Assembly (NCBI GenBank): GCA_036927565.1
Contig: JAYESD010000011.1
Span: forward strand, 95,827,178-95,891,177
Direction: 5' to 3'
Length of the DNA: 64,000 bases
From: Tuctoria greenei
Taxonomy: Eukaryota; Streptophyta; Magnoliopsida; Poales; Poaceae
Positions 31,473 through 43,620 of the stretch are shown one piece after another (position 1 is the stretch's first letter; each line of letters begins with the position of its first letter). The notes below the pieces were generated by a model. The model searched no databases. It was not told the origin of the DNA and was given only the letters and a program-made list of their open reading frames with translations. The translations under genes and the position numbers were made by a program.

Positions 31473-34400
31473 TGTGGGGACCGGAATCCACACATCCGAG
31501 GATCTCATTGGGTGGTGTCGTGCGATGCGACACCCAACAGTTTACAAGAATAGAACCAGAATAAAGTACAAGATCAAGTCTTTTATTTAATACACAGCGG
31601 AAGTTTTCACAAAACTAGCGGATGTAAAGAAATATATACATACCATAGCTACGCTCTCAGCACTAGCTATGCAAAAAGCAAAGTTTTCCATGCCAGGGAT
31701 ACTTTGCACTAGCAACACTCAAATTATGGCGGCGTGCAGGGTTCCCACTCGGCTGTACACCCTGGAGGGGGTGTTGCCTCATCGTCAAACCCATCCTCAA
31801 TAGGGTAACCTGCAAAAACTCGTTAACTGCAAACGTGAGCTTAAGGCTCAGCAAGGCTTAACCGTCTCACTAGACAGATGCATGGGGACACTAAACATAG
31901 GTATGGAATAGCATAAATAACTCGCCTACAAGTGGATCCTTATAACCAAGTTTTAAGTAGCAAATGACATTCTCTGAGCACGGCACATCATGGGCTCCAC
32001 AATCAAACAAGAAACGCTTTAACGATGATATGACATGCCCAAAGCACATAATGCTATTACAGCTAAAGTATGGGGAAATTGTAAATCTTTAGTTATACTA
32101 TCTCTAAACCAAACAAAGTTGCAAAGTAATTATAATTCAATATCATATGACTTTCCTGACTTCTTTAGTATTTACTACGTCACGACACAGTGAACAAGTG
32201 GTACTCTATTACTGCGAGGGACAGTGATTGCAATCAGGACACACCCGGACAACACGACACATACGTCGTTCGGAAGTGTCAGCGAGCACACCCGTACCTA
32301 CATAACACTTCAGTACTAGGCGTATATGGCAACCTTTCGCAAGACACTCAAATGCCGAACCGGTCGATCCGTCACGGGCAGGAGGTCCCTGCGTGGGGCG
32401 TACTCTGACGTGCCCACCAGCGGATTTACACCTTGCTACCCTCAACCTACACCTATAAAACGGAACGGTATGCCTCGACACCCAAGTGACCAAGCTACGT
32501 CAGTTTATTGGATTCCATATGTCCATTATATTGCCGGTACAATTCAAGCTTGTCCAGCGGGGCCGCATACGGACGGGCCTTAATCAACACAGGCAGGGCT
32601 ATGCGACCGAGACTCAATTCTCGCCGCTTCCTATCCATTCCCTACCCGGTCTCAGTTTCATTATATTAAGCCATTTTCTATTCAACCAATCCTGTGAGAT
32701 ACATCTCTCGCGAGTAGATTCCAACTACTCGACTTCTACCGGATTTCCTATGCATTAGCAAAGTAGTTACTACAGGTCAAACTGTAACTCGTGCCAAATA
32801 AACCCCTGGGATTTTTGGTCATGCAAGTGGAGTATCATTCACCCTAAACGTAATGCACAATCCATATACTATTCATCATAGTGATAAAGTAAAAGCTTTT
32901 AAACGACTTAAATGCAAACCGGGGCTTGCCTTGTTGCAGGTCAGGTTCTGAGTTAAAAATTGGAAGGTTCTCTTCCAAGGCTTTTGGCTCCTCCTCGACT
33001 TCGGTCACTATACGATATGCAGATAACAGGGATATATAAATGACTTTGAAATTTATTTATTTTAAGACCATAAATTAATTCATGGTGATCACTATATGAC
33101 AGGGACCTTAATTGGCTTTGGAACTTCGATGGTAGATACTAGGGAATATGATCAAGGCTCTTGCAAAGAACAGGAGATGATCATAGCAGATTGTGGTCTC
33201 CGAAATTATGGCAAGCAATCAACTTCCAAAAATTTCCGAGAGGAAACTGTAGCTTGAACCTAGCTAACAGTTGATAATCAAGATGGAGGGAGTGGTTCTG
33301 GTTTTAGCAAATTTTGTTTTCATAATTTTCTAAGCTGTGGGGGGAAAGGAGTTATTGTATTTCTAATTCGGCAAGAATTTATGGATTTACTTTATAATTG
33401 AGTTTCTAGACATTAAATCAATATTTGGTTTGTAACTGATTTAGGACTAGTATAGTAGGTTAATTAAATCCAAGACTTTAACAGGAGCTAGGGTATGACT
33501 AAAGGAAGACTCAGTAAAATTTTGGGACCTAATAAAGCAACCTAATAGCTGTGAAAATTTAATAACTGAAAAAGGAAATTGAATTATCCAGAGAGTTAAA
33601 CAGGTGTTATGGCTCCCAAACTTTGCCTGATAATCAAGAATAGGACAATAAATTTTTATGTGAATTTTGGGGAATTTTCCCGTGGATATCTTGTCTGGAA
33701 AAATTGCATTTGCATTAGGAAAGATTATTTTCTACAGAATTTAACTCTGATTTCCACAGAACCTAATTGGTATTGACAGAAACTAGAGCTCAAGAGCTTT
33801 CGGACAAAATTTGTTTGAAGATTTTTGGAGTATCCTACAGAAAGTTATGGATTTTCTAAGTTGGAGTCTAATCTGGAATAATTTCCTAATTTGATTTAAC
33901 TCGTGGGCCCCACTGTTTTAAAATGAACCAATAGCCTTTAACCCACACGGGGGCCACAGAGTTCCACCGCGTAGCCACAGCAAATCCCGTGGCCACACCT
34001 GATCCGACGGGATTTACCGCCGCTGACACGCGGGACCCGCCGCGTCGTCTTCTACCTCCCGACGCGGGCGGCGCGCGGGGCTCCCGCGGCGGTGCTCTCC
34101 GGCGAGCCTCGCCGCCGGCCAATCCAACGCACCAGATTCGCGGAAACTTGCCGCCTGGGGGTTTTTGGGGTCGCTGAGCACGATGGTGAGGTCAGTGGGT
34201 CTTGAAGCTCGCCGGAAAAGGTCGTGCACTTGGGAATTGCTCCAAAACCTTTCTGGGATGATGGAGTTCAAGGATATGGGCGCAGAAGGGGAGTGAGTTG
34301 CCGGGAATCATGAGTTCGACGGTGAACCGAGGTTTTCTCACCGGCGGCGAGCAAAACTGGAAATTCAGAGCCGTTGCTTGATGATCCTTAAAGGTTTTTG

Positions 34401-35446
34401 CTCAGACAGGATCGCTAGGGCCTATAGAAACTATCTCTAAGTAATTGCAAAGGATGATTGCTTGCCGAAAAGGAATTTGACATGAAATCATAGCTAGCTA
34501 TCTACCCTCGGCCGTAGAGGAAACGAACAATAACTCGCCCAGGCTTCAACGATAAGTGAAACGGTTTGTACCATGAGCTAGAGTTTGATCAGGCGCACCT
34601 TTTTGCTCTTTGGAGCTAGGCTTGAAACGGCGCGGAACGGCGGCACGCCGCGGAGCAGTGGCGAGCGGCGGCGATGGCGCGCGGCGGAAGAATAGTTGCG
34701 AGGCTGAGGAACTGTGATCGGGGATGAGGATTAAAGGGAGCTTCGGCCGGCCTTTTATAGGGCCGCGGCGAGCAGGCAGGCAGCTCGCTGGAGCTGCATG
34801 CGCGCGCGCGGTGTCGAGCGGGGGCGCGGCGGTGCAGAGGTGTCGGGGTTGAGCTGATCCGTTTAAAAGGGGAGCTGACAGGTGGGGCCCACTGTCCAGT
34901 TATTCTCCCCACAGCTCAGTTACTAATTCATTTAAAAATAGAAGATCAACTCCAAAAATCATGAAATTTTGTGGAGATGGCAAATGAATTATTCTGAACA
35001 CAATGGTGAACTCAGTTCTTATGTTTAAAGAAGTTGGAGAAGAATTAAAAATTCAGATTTGAATTTGATTCAAATTTGCCAAGCACCTCAATAAAAATAG
35101 TAGATGAGTTTCTAAAATCTTGAAACTTTGTAAGCATGCTATTGAGGAATTTAGGAGCTCATGGAAAAATTTAGAGCCCTTAATTTGAATATTTGGTTTA
35201 GAGCTTATTAGGGCTTCATTGTGCATTGCTTACTAATCCTTATCCAAAAATTCTTATTCTTAAAAGGTGAATAGAATATAATTTGGATTCATGGTGAAGT
35301 CTAATACCCATGATAAAAGAATCTAACAAAGAGTGCGAGAAAAGTTTTGGATGGCATAGTTCATGTGTACCATTATATTGGAGATCCAAAATAGTTGATC
35401 ACAAAACCCACATGAACTTAACATGCCATAAAAGTGGGGTTTTACA
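31473..35446 (-). mobile_element. 5' LTR of element A
   Basis: 3974 bp, same termini as the 3' LTR. It carries the active promoter copy for the element. It lacks about 62 bases present in the 3' LTR (junction near 34228). Confidence 0.95.
34753..34759 (-). promoter_or_regulatory. TATA box, 5' LTR of A
   Basis: TATAAAA in CCCTATAAAAGGCCGG on the minus strand. Transcription would start near 34725 and run through more than 3 kb of R-U5 before the primer-binding site. Confidence 0.65.
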
Positions 35447-35451
35447 ACACC
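35447..35451. repeat. Target-site duplication of element A, right copy
   Basis: ACACC, identical to 19543-19547. Confidence 0.95.
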
Positions 35452-38400
35452 ATCATGGTCAGCATGACTTGCTTGACTTATCCTTAAAGTTTCACAATTT
35501 TTGGAACTCAATGGCTATTTAATTCAGTGACACCATTGAATTTCATCAAATTTCAAACTCAAATTTGAAATTCAATTGAAACTTGCTGTTATTCGAAATC
35601 CAACAGCAGAATCAAATTCCAGATATTTACTTTGGCCTCCCCACAAAAATATAGAATTTTTGGATCAAGTTTGGTAGGAAAATTGATGTTGCAGAGAGGG
35701 GGAGAGGATAAGAGGAGGTGGGACCCACTGTCAGCCTGACCTACTCGAGTGCAACCCACGGGGTGCTCTGTATGCAGCTCTCCCCGCTGATCGACGTCGG
35801 CAGCACTCGACACCGCCAAGCGGCATGCAAGCCACCGAGCTGCCTGCTTGCTTGCGCCGTGGCGAGCCCCCCTCGTCCCTCCGTCCCTGTAAATACCACC
35901 CCCCTTGGCCGTCGTCGTAGAACTCCTTCTCGGTTTCGCGCAATTGTCGCTGCCTCTGTTCGATCGAGTTTTCGCCGACAATTGAAGCTATTTCTCACTG
36001 AGCTGTAAGGAGATAAAAGGCTTGTCACAACATCCTCTACGTATTCTATTTGGTCATTGATCGTGACATGGCTTCTACTTGGGATATTTTGAAGTTTTTC
36101 GGTCGCCGTCGAGGAAGCCGCCGAGAACCTTCACTGTCTCACCGTCGAGCTCTAGTTCTAGGCTGTTTCCAGTCTCGATCCTTTAAGAAAAAAGGTTCGC
36201 AATCCTCTCTAGTTTATGCTCATCAATTCTGAGCCCATGACATGAACTGCAACTCGAGTGTTTCATTCAATATCCGAATCATTGTTCAATAGAACAGCCA
36301 GGCTTCGGGCCTAAATTTGTTTCATTCTTGCAATCATTCTTTAATCTGGTTAGGAGGTAGCTCGTATATGTCCTAGCGCAGCTCCCTGCCCAAAGGACCC
36401 AAAAGTTATCAACCGAGCACCTTAAATTTTGAGATTTCGCGGCCGCCGGTTGAAAGGCCGTGCTTCACCGTTGAGCTCATATCTCGCGGTCGTTTCCTCT
36501 CTTCCCTAGTCCAGAATCTTGATCCTTGAGATCCAAGGAAGCTTTTGGAGGAGTTCCCGAGTTGTTTGAGCTTATATTGAGTGAGTTCAAGCAGGCCCGA
36601 GCCCTCGCCGCCGCCGCCGCCGTTGCGCGGTTGTTTCCGGTCCATTTCAGCTGATGCCGACCTCACCGTCATGCTCAACGCCCCCAAAACCCCCAGGCGG
36701 CCAGTCTTGGTGAGTTTGGCGCAGCCGTTTTGCCGGCGGCGAGATCGCCGGCGGGCTACCGCCGCGGGAGCCTCCGCGCGCGAGCGCCAGCCCAAGGTTG
36801 AAGACGACCGTGAACCCCACGAGTCAGTCACTGCGGGATCCGGGTGTGGCCAGGGATCCGGTGTGACTGCGCGGTTTAACCCCGTAGCCCCAGGTGCGGC
36901 CCTGCTGCGATTGGTTAATTTTAAACCAGTGGGTGCGGCTGATTGTTCAAATGTTTTCCATTGGAAAATAATTCCAGGATTTAACCAAACATTGAAAATC
37001 CATAACTCTTAGTAGGATTGTCCAAAAATTTCCAAATAAATTTTGTTAGAACCAGCATGAAAAATAATTTCCAGTGGCGCACTCGGATTTTAATGAAAAG
37101 CCATAGAAATTTCTCCATCATTCAGATAAGCAAAATGCTTAAAGAATTCATTCCTACAGTTCTGCTAATTTGAAAATTCCCAATTTTTGTCAGAACCCTA
37201 TTATTAATGCAATTGATCTTTAGCAAAATTTCATGTTCATTGGACTTCAATTACTTTGTTGATCAATATTCCAAATCTCTACGTTGTTATAAATTGAGAA
37301 AAATGGAAAATCAATTTCCAGAAATTTCCCCAAACTTGCAAAATCAGTTTCTCTCTGTGGGAAGCTTAGAAAATAGTGAAACAAATTTTCCTAGAACCAG
37401 TGAGACCCCCTCTACATGATACAACCCCTGGTAGCCATGATAGATTTCCAAAATTTCAACCAAAATTTAGAGAAGGTTATTGCTTACCATAATTTTAAAT
37501 AACAACCAACTTCCTTGATCATCTCCTATTCTTTGCAAGAGTCTTCTCTATAGTCACTAGTATCTACCATAAAAGTCCCAAAGCCAATTAAGATAATCAT
37601 CTTAATTTCATCCTAGGATATTCGCATAACCTCAAGCATATTAACTATTTTGAAAGTCATTCATACCTAGTATATGCATATCGTGTAGTAGCTGAAATCG
37701 AGGAGCAACCGGAAGCTTTGGAAGTCCAACTGCCAGAAACTAACATAGGCTCAGACTCACATTCAGGCAAAACCCAATTTTGCATTTAAGTTCATTACAT
37801 TGTTTTTGTAGTTTTTATTTCACCTTACATCTTCACATGATTGTGCATTATGTTTAAGGTGTTTGACATCCACTTGCATGGCCACAAATCCTATGGAGTC
37901 TTGGGTAGGTCTACGGCCTGTTGAGTAGATACTACATGCTTATGCTCATAGGGATTTGGTAGAAGTCGAGTAATTGGAATCTACTCGTGAGATAGGAATT
38001 TTATCACACAGGAGGATCTGGAAACAGAAAATGGTTTATGAATCTGAAATTGAGACCGAGCAGTGGGTAGGATGCAGTGAGATGTGGTCTCACGTGCGTA
38101 TCTCTGCTTGTGTCGATTGAGGACCGTTTCTTGTGTGATCCTGCTGAACAAGCTTGAATTGTACCGGCGACATACTGGAGAAATAGGCTCCAGTAAACTG
38201 ACGTAGCTTGATACTAGTTTGTCGAGGCATTCGGTTCCGTTTTATATGTGTGGGATGAGGGCAGCAAGGTGTAAATCAGCTGGTGGGCATGTCAGAGTAC
38301 GCCCCATGCAGTGACCTTCTGCTCATGACGGATCGACCGGTTCGACAGTCGAGTGTTTAGTGAAAGGTGGCCATATACGACTAGTACTGAAGTGTTACGT

Positions 38401-39232
38401 TGGTACTGCTGTAAGTACTCGCTGACATTTCCAAAAGTGCGTATGTGTCGTGTTGTTCCGGGTATGTCCTGATTGTAATCACCGTCCCTTGCGGAAATAG
38501 AGTACCACTTGTTCACTGCGCTGTGACGTAGTAAATAATGAAGGAGTCAGGAGAATATGATATATTGGATAACAATTTGCTTTGACAACCTTGTTTGGCT
38601 TAGAGATAGTACAGTTAAAAGTTTACAGTTTCCCCATACTTTACCTGTAATAGGATTATGTTCTTTGTGCATGTCATATCATCGGCAAAACGTTTCTTGT
38701 TTGATTGTGGAGTCTATGATGTGCTGTGTCTAAAGAATGGCATGTGCTACTTAAAAACATGACTGTAAGGATCCACTTGTAGGCGAGTCCTTATGCTTTA
38801 CTTTACCTATGCTTAGTATTCACCCTTGCATATGTCTAGTGAGATGGGTCATTCTTGTTGAGCCTTATGCTCACATTTGCAGTTAACAAGTTTTTGCAGA
38901 TTATACAACTGATGACGGGTTTGATGACGAGGCTGCACCCCCTCCAGGGTGTATAGCCGAGTGGGAACCCTACACGCCGCCGTAAATTGCATGTTGCGAG
39001 TGCAAAGTATCCAGGACATGGATGACTTTGCTTTTGCATAGCTAGTGCCGAGAGCGTAGCTATGATTTATAATTCTCTTTCCTTTTGTTGGTATTATAAA
39101 ACTTCCACTGTGCTTTTCAATAAAGACATGGTATTGTAATTTCTTCTTGCCCTTTTCTTGTATACTGTTGGGTGTCGCATTGCAAGACACCAACCAATGA
39201 GATCCTTAGAGGTCGGGATTCCGGTCCCCACA
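35452..39232 (+). mobile_element. 5' LTR of B, second segment
   Basis: Continues the B LTR after the A insertion and ends GGTCCCCACA at 39232. It matches 45553-49323 throughout. It includes the promoter region (TGTAAATA at 35888-35895, a mutated TATA box compared with TATAAATA at 45979), a GC-rich segment (36580-36900) and the 3' block shared with the A and D LTRs. Confidence 0.9.
36050..36232 (+). other. Small basic ORF in the R-U5 part of the B 5' LTR
   Basis: 60 codons (MVIDRDMAS..., Arg/Ser/Lys-rich, ending VYAHQF), about 160 bp downstream of the TATA position. The same ORF with the same start and stop is kept at 46143-46325 in the 3' LTR, with few amino-acid differences. It could be an upstream ORF or chance; LTR duplication alone explains its presence in both copies. 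Confidence 0.3.
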
Positions 39233-41178
39233 GACATGGTATCAGAGCATCATTGGGAACAGTGTACTTGAATAGAGCATATTTTCAAAAATTAGGATTT
39301 GAGTGAGGAATTAGTTATGTGCCCTTATAATGAGTATTATTAGTATAAGATATAAAGGTGGTAAACTAACTTATATGTTATAAATTCTGTAACGACGCTC
39401 CGACGTCAGGTAAGGGGTAAGGTACGCCACCATAAGCGTATCAATTACAGTAAGCTCACCATGCGAGAGGTAGCATGGAAATCTTTCCGTGGCTTGGAAC
39501 GGAAATGTTAATAGGAGTCTCTGAAGCTTTCTATGTTTCTGAGAACCTATGACACGCGGTACCTCAGCGTGCTTCAAAGATAGTGGGAGCCCCTGTCAGG
39601 TGGTGTATAACCCGATAGTATGCATCTCTAGAACTATTCATGTTCTATGGGAGCATGCAAAACACGTATACCCGAGTGTGTCTAAGTCGGTTCGTGCGGG
39701 AGTCTTTGCTGTACAGACGTAGTACAGCCATGTACCTCGAGACATGACCTCGCTCGAGGCCGACTCACACCATAGTCGTACACATTTACTTTCATATATA
39801 TTATTGTGACAGTCTGTCGTGTTTCCCCGTGCCGCCCTTGAGGTGTGAAGGTGTGAAAGGGGATTGTTTGTCTTCTGCAGCATTGACTATGGTAGCAACC
39901 CGTGTAGAATGTGCTTGCGAGTGAACGATACTAGGGCCACCTATAAACGTATCCGGAAATGCCGGTTAGAATTTTGTTTGGTGAGGCACGTAGTACCGGC
40001 GGTATCAACTTTGATACTTGACCATCCCAAAACGACAAAAACGGATGCATTATACTTTGGAAAGTCTGACTATCAGTTCTGGTAGGTTTGGACTCCGCAA
40101 AAATGAGTTTTGATTCGACATTGGGTTAGCACCAAGATTCTTGATTTTCTGGGCAAAGTTTGCTCAACTTCACCAGGTTGTAATCTTGGGTAATTAGGAA
40201 TAAACCTAGTGGTATGCTATATGGATGAGAAGTTCTCGAAGACCTCTACAACTTTCCTGTTGACCATTAACGCAGAAAAGCTCGATATTCTGTTGAAATT
40301 TGGGGTATGCTTAAACTGCTCCAGATAACCCTACCATTGTACCAGTCTCTATATTTTTGCAATAACTCACTGTAGAAAAATCTTCTGCCTTATTGTGATA
40401 TATATCTTAAAAGGGTAGAAGCATATCTACAGTTTTGTTATTTAAAGTTTCTCCTAATTCGAATTTGAGTCAATTCAAATTTCAGGCTCAAAACAGTGAA
40501 CTGCAGGGCTGCTGTTGAACAACAGTCAGATCATCTGTCAAGTTTAGATAGATCTAGCTTTTGATCCAGAATAGTGACATGGTCATATATATACATTTCT
40601 GGAAATCTTAGCAAGTCCTCTATCAACTTTATGTTTCACTCATGGCCTGAATCTTGGTGTAGCTGTGTCAAATTCCTATGGTTGAAAACTTGGTTCATTC
40701 AGATCAGAACTTAAAACAGTTGGCACATAGTTTCGAATTAGCGCACCATACCTATGTAACCAATGTTTCATGGCCGAAATATTTTACCTCTGGATTTTTA
40801 ACTTGATGTATACAATGTTTAGTTTGTCATTACCTCAATATATTGTCATGATATACCTGTATAAATTGTGGAAATCACCACATACACAGTAGAGGTTCTG
40901 TCAAAATTTCCAGAAAATTTGGGTCAACTTTAGACCTGTATAGATTCTATTTCCTAGCTCACATGGAGCTGTATGAGTACAATATGGAAAGGCTGTAAAG
41001 TGTACTACAACTTTTGTAGTCAACCCAACCTCTGGTTCTGACGTTTCCTGTATGAAAATTTTCAATTTATATAGGAAGGTCAGCTGGAACAGACTGTGAT
41101 TACAACACTAGTTTTAAAATTTTCTTAAACTATTGGGAGTTGGAAACCTTCTCACGGTTCCAGTATTCTTTTCTATAG
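39233..41178 (+). other. Leader of element B with predicted intron 39410-41178
   Basis: Non-coding leader alignable to the A leader in the opposite orientation. The donor GTCAG/GTAAGG starts the predicted intron at 39410. The acceptor TTCTTTTCTATAG ends at 41178, right before the ORF0 ATG. A second acceptor before gag (42505) would give a 3096-bp intron. No protein-coding frame is conserved in the leader. Confidence 0.55.
39237..39248 (+). promoter_or_regulatory. Primer-binding site of B (initiator tRNA-Met)
   Basis: TGGTATCAGAGC, four bases after the 5' LTR end, as in A. Confidence 0.95.
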
Positions 41179-42129
41179 ATGGCGGATGTGATCATGCTAT
41201 TACCGGACGGACAGATATTTTCCACACGCGCTAGCCGTCCGGGCTTCCCAAGTATGCTGCGGGAAGTGCTCCAACAGTTTGGCTTCATCGAGATGCCATG
41301 CTATTGGGGCTGAGAAACGATTGAAAGAGGCATTCGGCCATGCACCATCTTGGTCGACATCCCGGCTAGTCCACATCGTTATGGATGGGCTCCTTTCTCG
41401 GTTACTATCAAGAGGGATCATTTGGAGGACACTTGGGCAATTGCAGCAGGCGAGGCACTTATGAAGCTTTGTGAGCTTCATCAAGATGCCATGGTTGGGA
41501 CTCAATTTGCCCTTATTCCGGTCCGTGGTGTGGCTGGTTTTGAGTGGCAGCGTCTTATGGTTGCTGCCTATACACTGTATGGCGACACAACCTCAACGAC
41601 ACTTGGGACGTATGCGGCTGCATCCAATATGGTGGTTTCTACACAAGGTGCAATTATTTAGGAGCAAGTCGAAGCCTTGAGGCAAGCGACTGAGCGGGGA
41701 GATACTCTTGATTATACCGATGAGAATCTTAATTTGTTCCTAGCTCCAACAAATCACTGACTAAATAAGTGCGAGAGTCAGCTGCATTATGCTCGCATTA
41801 GACTACAGAAAACTCGTGCCGAACAACGGCAAACTCGCAATGAACTGCAGCAAACTCGTGGTGAGCTGCAAGCAAGTCAATTAGAGGTGCAACAACAGCA
41901 GGAGCAGCTGTCGGTAGTCACTGAGGAACGAGACACAGCCATAGAGGCAGCTCAGAATTGGGAGTATGAGGCAGAACAACTTCAGGATAATGTGATTGAG
42001 GCCGAAGCACAATTGCAACCAGTGGTATACCCACAGGCCCATGATATACCACTAAATATGGGTGAACAAGTGCTTTCGAATGACGAAGAGGAAGAAGAAG
42101 ATCCCGAGGAACTCTAGTACGTCAAATAG
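41179..42129 (+). pseudogene. ORF0 of element B
   Basis: Homologue of the A ORF0 in one frame over ~316 codons with no frameshift. It is broken by TGA at 41311, TAG at 41659, TGA at 41758 and TAG at 42115. Conserved parts: N-terminal MLLPDG-IFST, GFPSMLREVLQQFG, PCYWG, VDIPASPHRYGWAPFSVTIK, a Gln-rich coiled coil (TRAEQRQTRNELQQTRGEL) and the acidic tail NDEEEEEDPEEL. The tail residues YVK after the 42115 stop still match A, which places the ancestral stop at 42127-42129. Confidence 0.75.
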
Positions 42130-42503
42130 GATGTATTGGAGAGGGATGTGGCAGTATTTCTGCCATCACGGGGCAATGTATAGTTTAGTAGTTGCTCGTG
42201 TTTATCTTGTGGCCATTTTTGTATCATATTAAGAATAGCAGTGGGTATGTCTAAGATGACAGGATGTGTATGACATCTCATGGGGACCAAGTATGGTAGA
42301 GATGCACTTCTGTAGTGGGAGTCCATCGTTTTGGAGTACACTACTGTAAACTTGGTCATGAGATAATATATCTTGTATAAAGTTTGTAATTTATCAATAT
42401 ATGTGAATGTTATGCACTTATTCCCTTGTCAATAGTCGTGCTACTGAATATGAAATAGATAAAGGAAAAGAAAACATGTGCTGATTTTAAGTCATTTGGA
42501 TGC

Positions 42504-42505
42504 AG
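42504..42505 (+). promoter_or_regulatory. Splice-acceptor-like site before gag of B
   Basis: CTGATTTTAAG, then TTTGGATGCAG, one base, then the gag ATG at 42507. Same geometry as in A, with a branch-point-like CTGAT upstream. Confidence 0.5.
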
Positions 42506-42506
42506 A

Positions 42507-43620
42507 ATGGTGCGTACGCGCTCGATGCCTGAAATGGGAGGATCAAGTCGTGGTCGTGAGGATGAATCTCCGACCCAGGAGACTGCTGCGACACTGCAGC
42601 AACAAGTTCCTCCACCACCACCTCCTGAACTTCCAAGGAGTCTAGTGGAGGTTCTCGCCGCAGTGCTTGGCTAGCGCGATGAGCAAACTGAGTTACTGCA
42701 GACTTTGGTTCAGCATTCGTCCCGTCAAGGAGGGCGACCAGATGCGGGTCCACGACAGCTCTCTCCGAGTTCATACTCGGACTTCGTGTCAACGCACCCA
42801 CTGGTCTTCATGGAGGCCGATGAACCGTTGGAGGCGGACAACCGGCTCCGCTCCATTGAACGGAAGTTCGGTTTGCTACAAGTGACCGAATATCAGAAGA
42901 CTCTATTCGCGGCCCAACAATTACAAGGGTCTACTAGTGCATGGTGGGAAAATTACCTTGCCGCACAACCAGCCGGCTATGCCGCGAGCTGGGAGGAGTT
43001 CCGAGAGGCGTTTCACGCCTATCACATACCTCCCGGTGTTATGAGGAGGAAGCTTCAAGAGTTCTTGGAGTTGAAGCAAATAGGAAGGAGTGCTTACGAG
43101 TACTCCAAAGCATTCAACCACTTGGCCCAATATGCTTAGGACCAAGTGAGTACTGAAGATTGAAAACGGGAATGCTTCTATCGGGGTTTGAACACCAAGA
43201 TGAAGGACAAGCCTGCCTTGTTCAACGGCGGCAGCTTCAACAACATGGTCAATGCCGCGATCGTGCAGGAGGATGCTACTAGGCAGCTGTTCTCCGACAA
43301 GAAGAAAAGGAGTGCTCCGCAGGGCAGTGGAGGGTGTAATCCTCAGAAGTATCGCATGGTGTAGCGATCACCATCCGGCCAGAGGGTGTAGCCGCCATCG
43401 CGACCACCGATGTTTCGTGGTCGCCCATTCAACAACGTCGGCTTTCGCCCACAGCAGCAACAGGGGATGATTTCACGTGCACCAAGATTCCGTCCTCCAT
43501 TCTGTTCCGGTATGACCCCATACACGTGTTATACGTGTGGACGTACGGGGCACTTCGCCAAGGACTGCTTGCAGAGCGGAGGACAGTCATCGTACCAGGG
43601 GGCAAACCAGCCTCGCAACC
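42507..43620 (+). pseudogene. gag: Gag of element B, with stops
   Basis: Starts MVRTRSMPEMGGSSRG. The gag core is well conserved with A (EADNRLRSIERKFGL, FREAFHAYHIPPGVMRRKL, SAYEYSKAFNHLAQYA), and the CCHC knuckle CYTCGRTGHFAKDC lies near 43530-43570. In-frame stops: TAG 42672, TAG 43137, TGA 43161, TAG near 43366 and TAG near 43390. No frameshift is seen, and gag and pol share one frame. Confidence 0.85.

Larger units (their letters stand above)
19548..35446 (-). mobile_element. Element A: complete Ty3/gypsy chromovirus (Tekay/Del-like)
   Basis: A complete 15.9-kb element in reverse orientation: 5' LTR 31473-35446, primer-binding site 31457, leader, ORF0, gag, protease-RT-RNase H-integrase-chromodomain, polypurine tract 23577, 3' LTR 19548-23576, flanked by a perfect ACACC duplication. 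The domain order with integrase after RNase H defines Ty3/gypsy; the chromodomain at the integrase C-terminus defines a chromovirus. The LTRs differ at roughly 15-20 bases by eye, apart from a ~62-bp and a 7-bp indel, so the insertion is recent. Coding damage is limited to one TAG and one homopolymer frame break. Confidence 0.95.
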
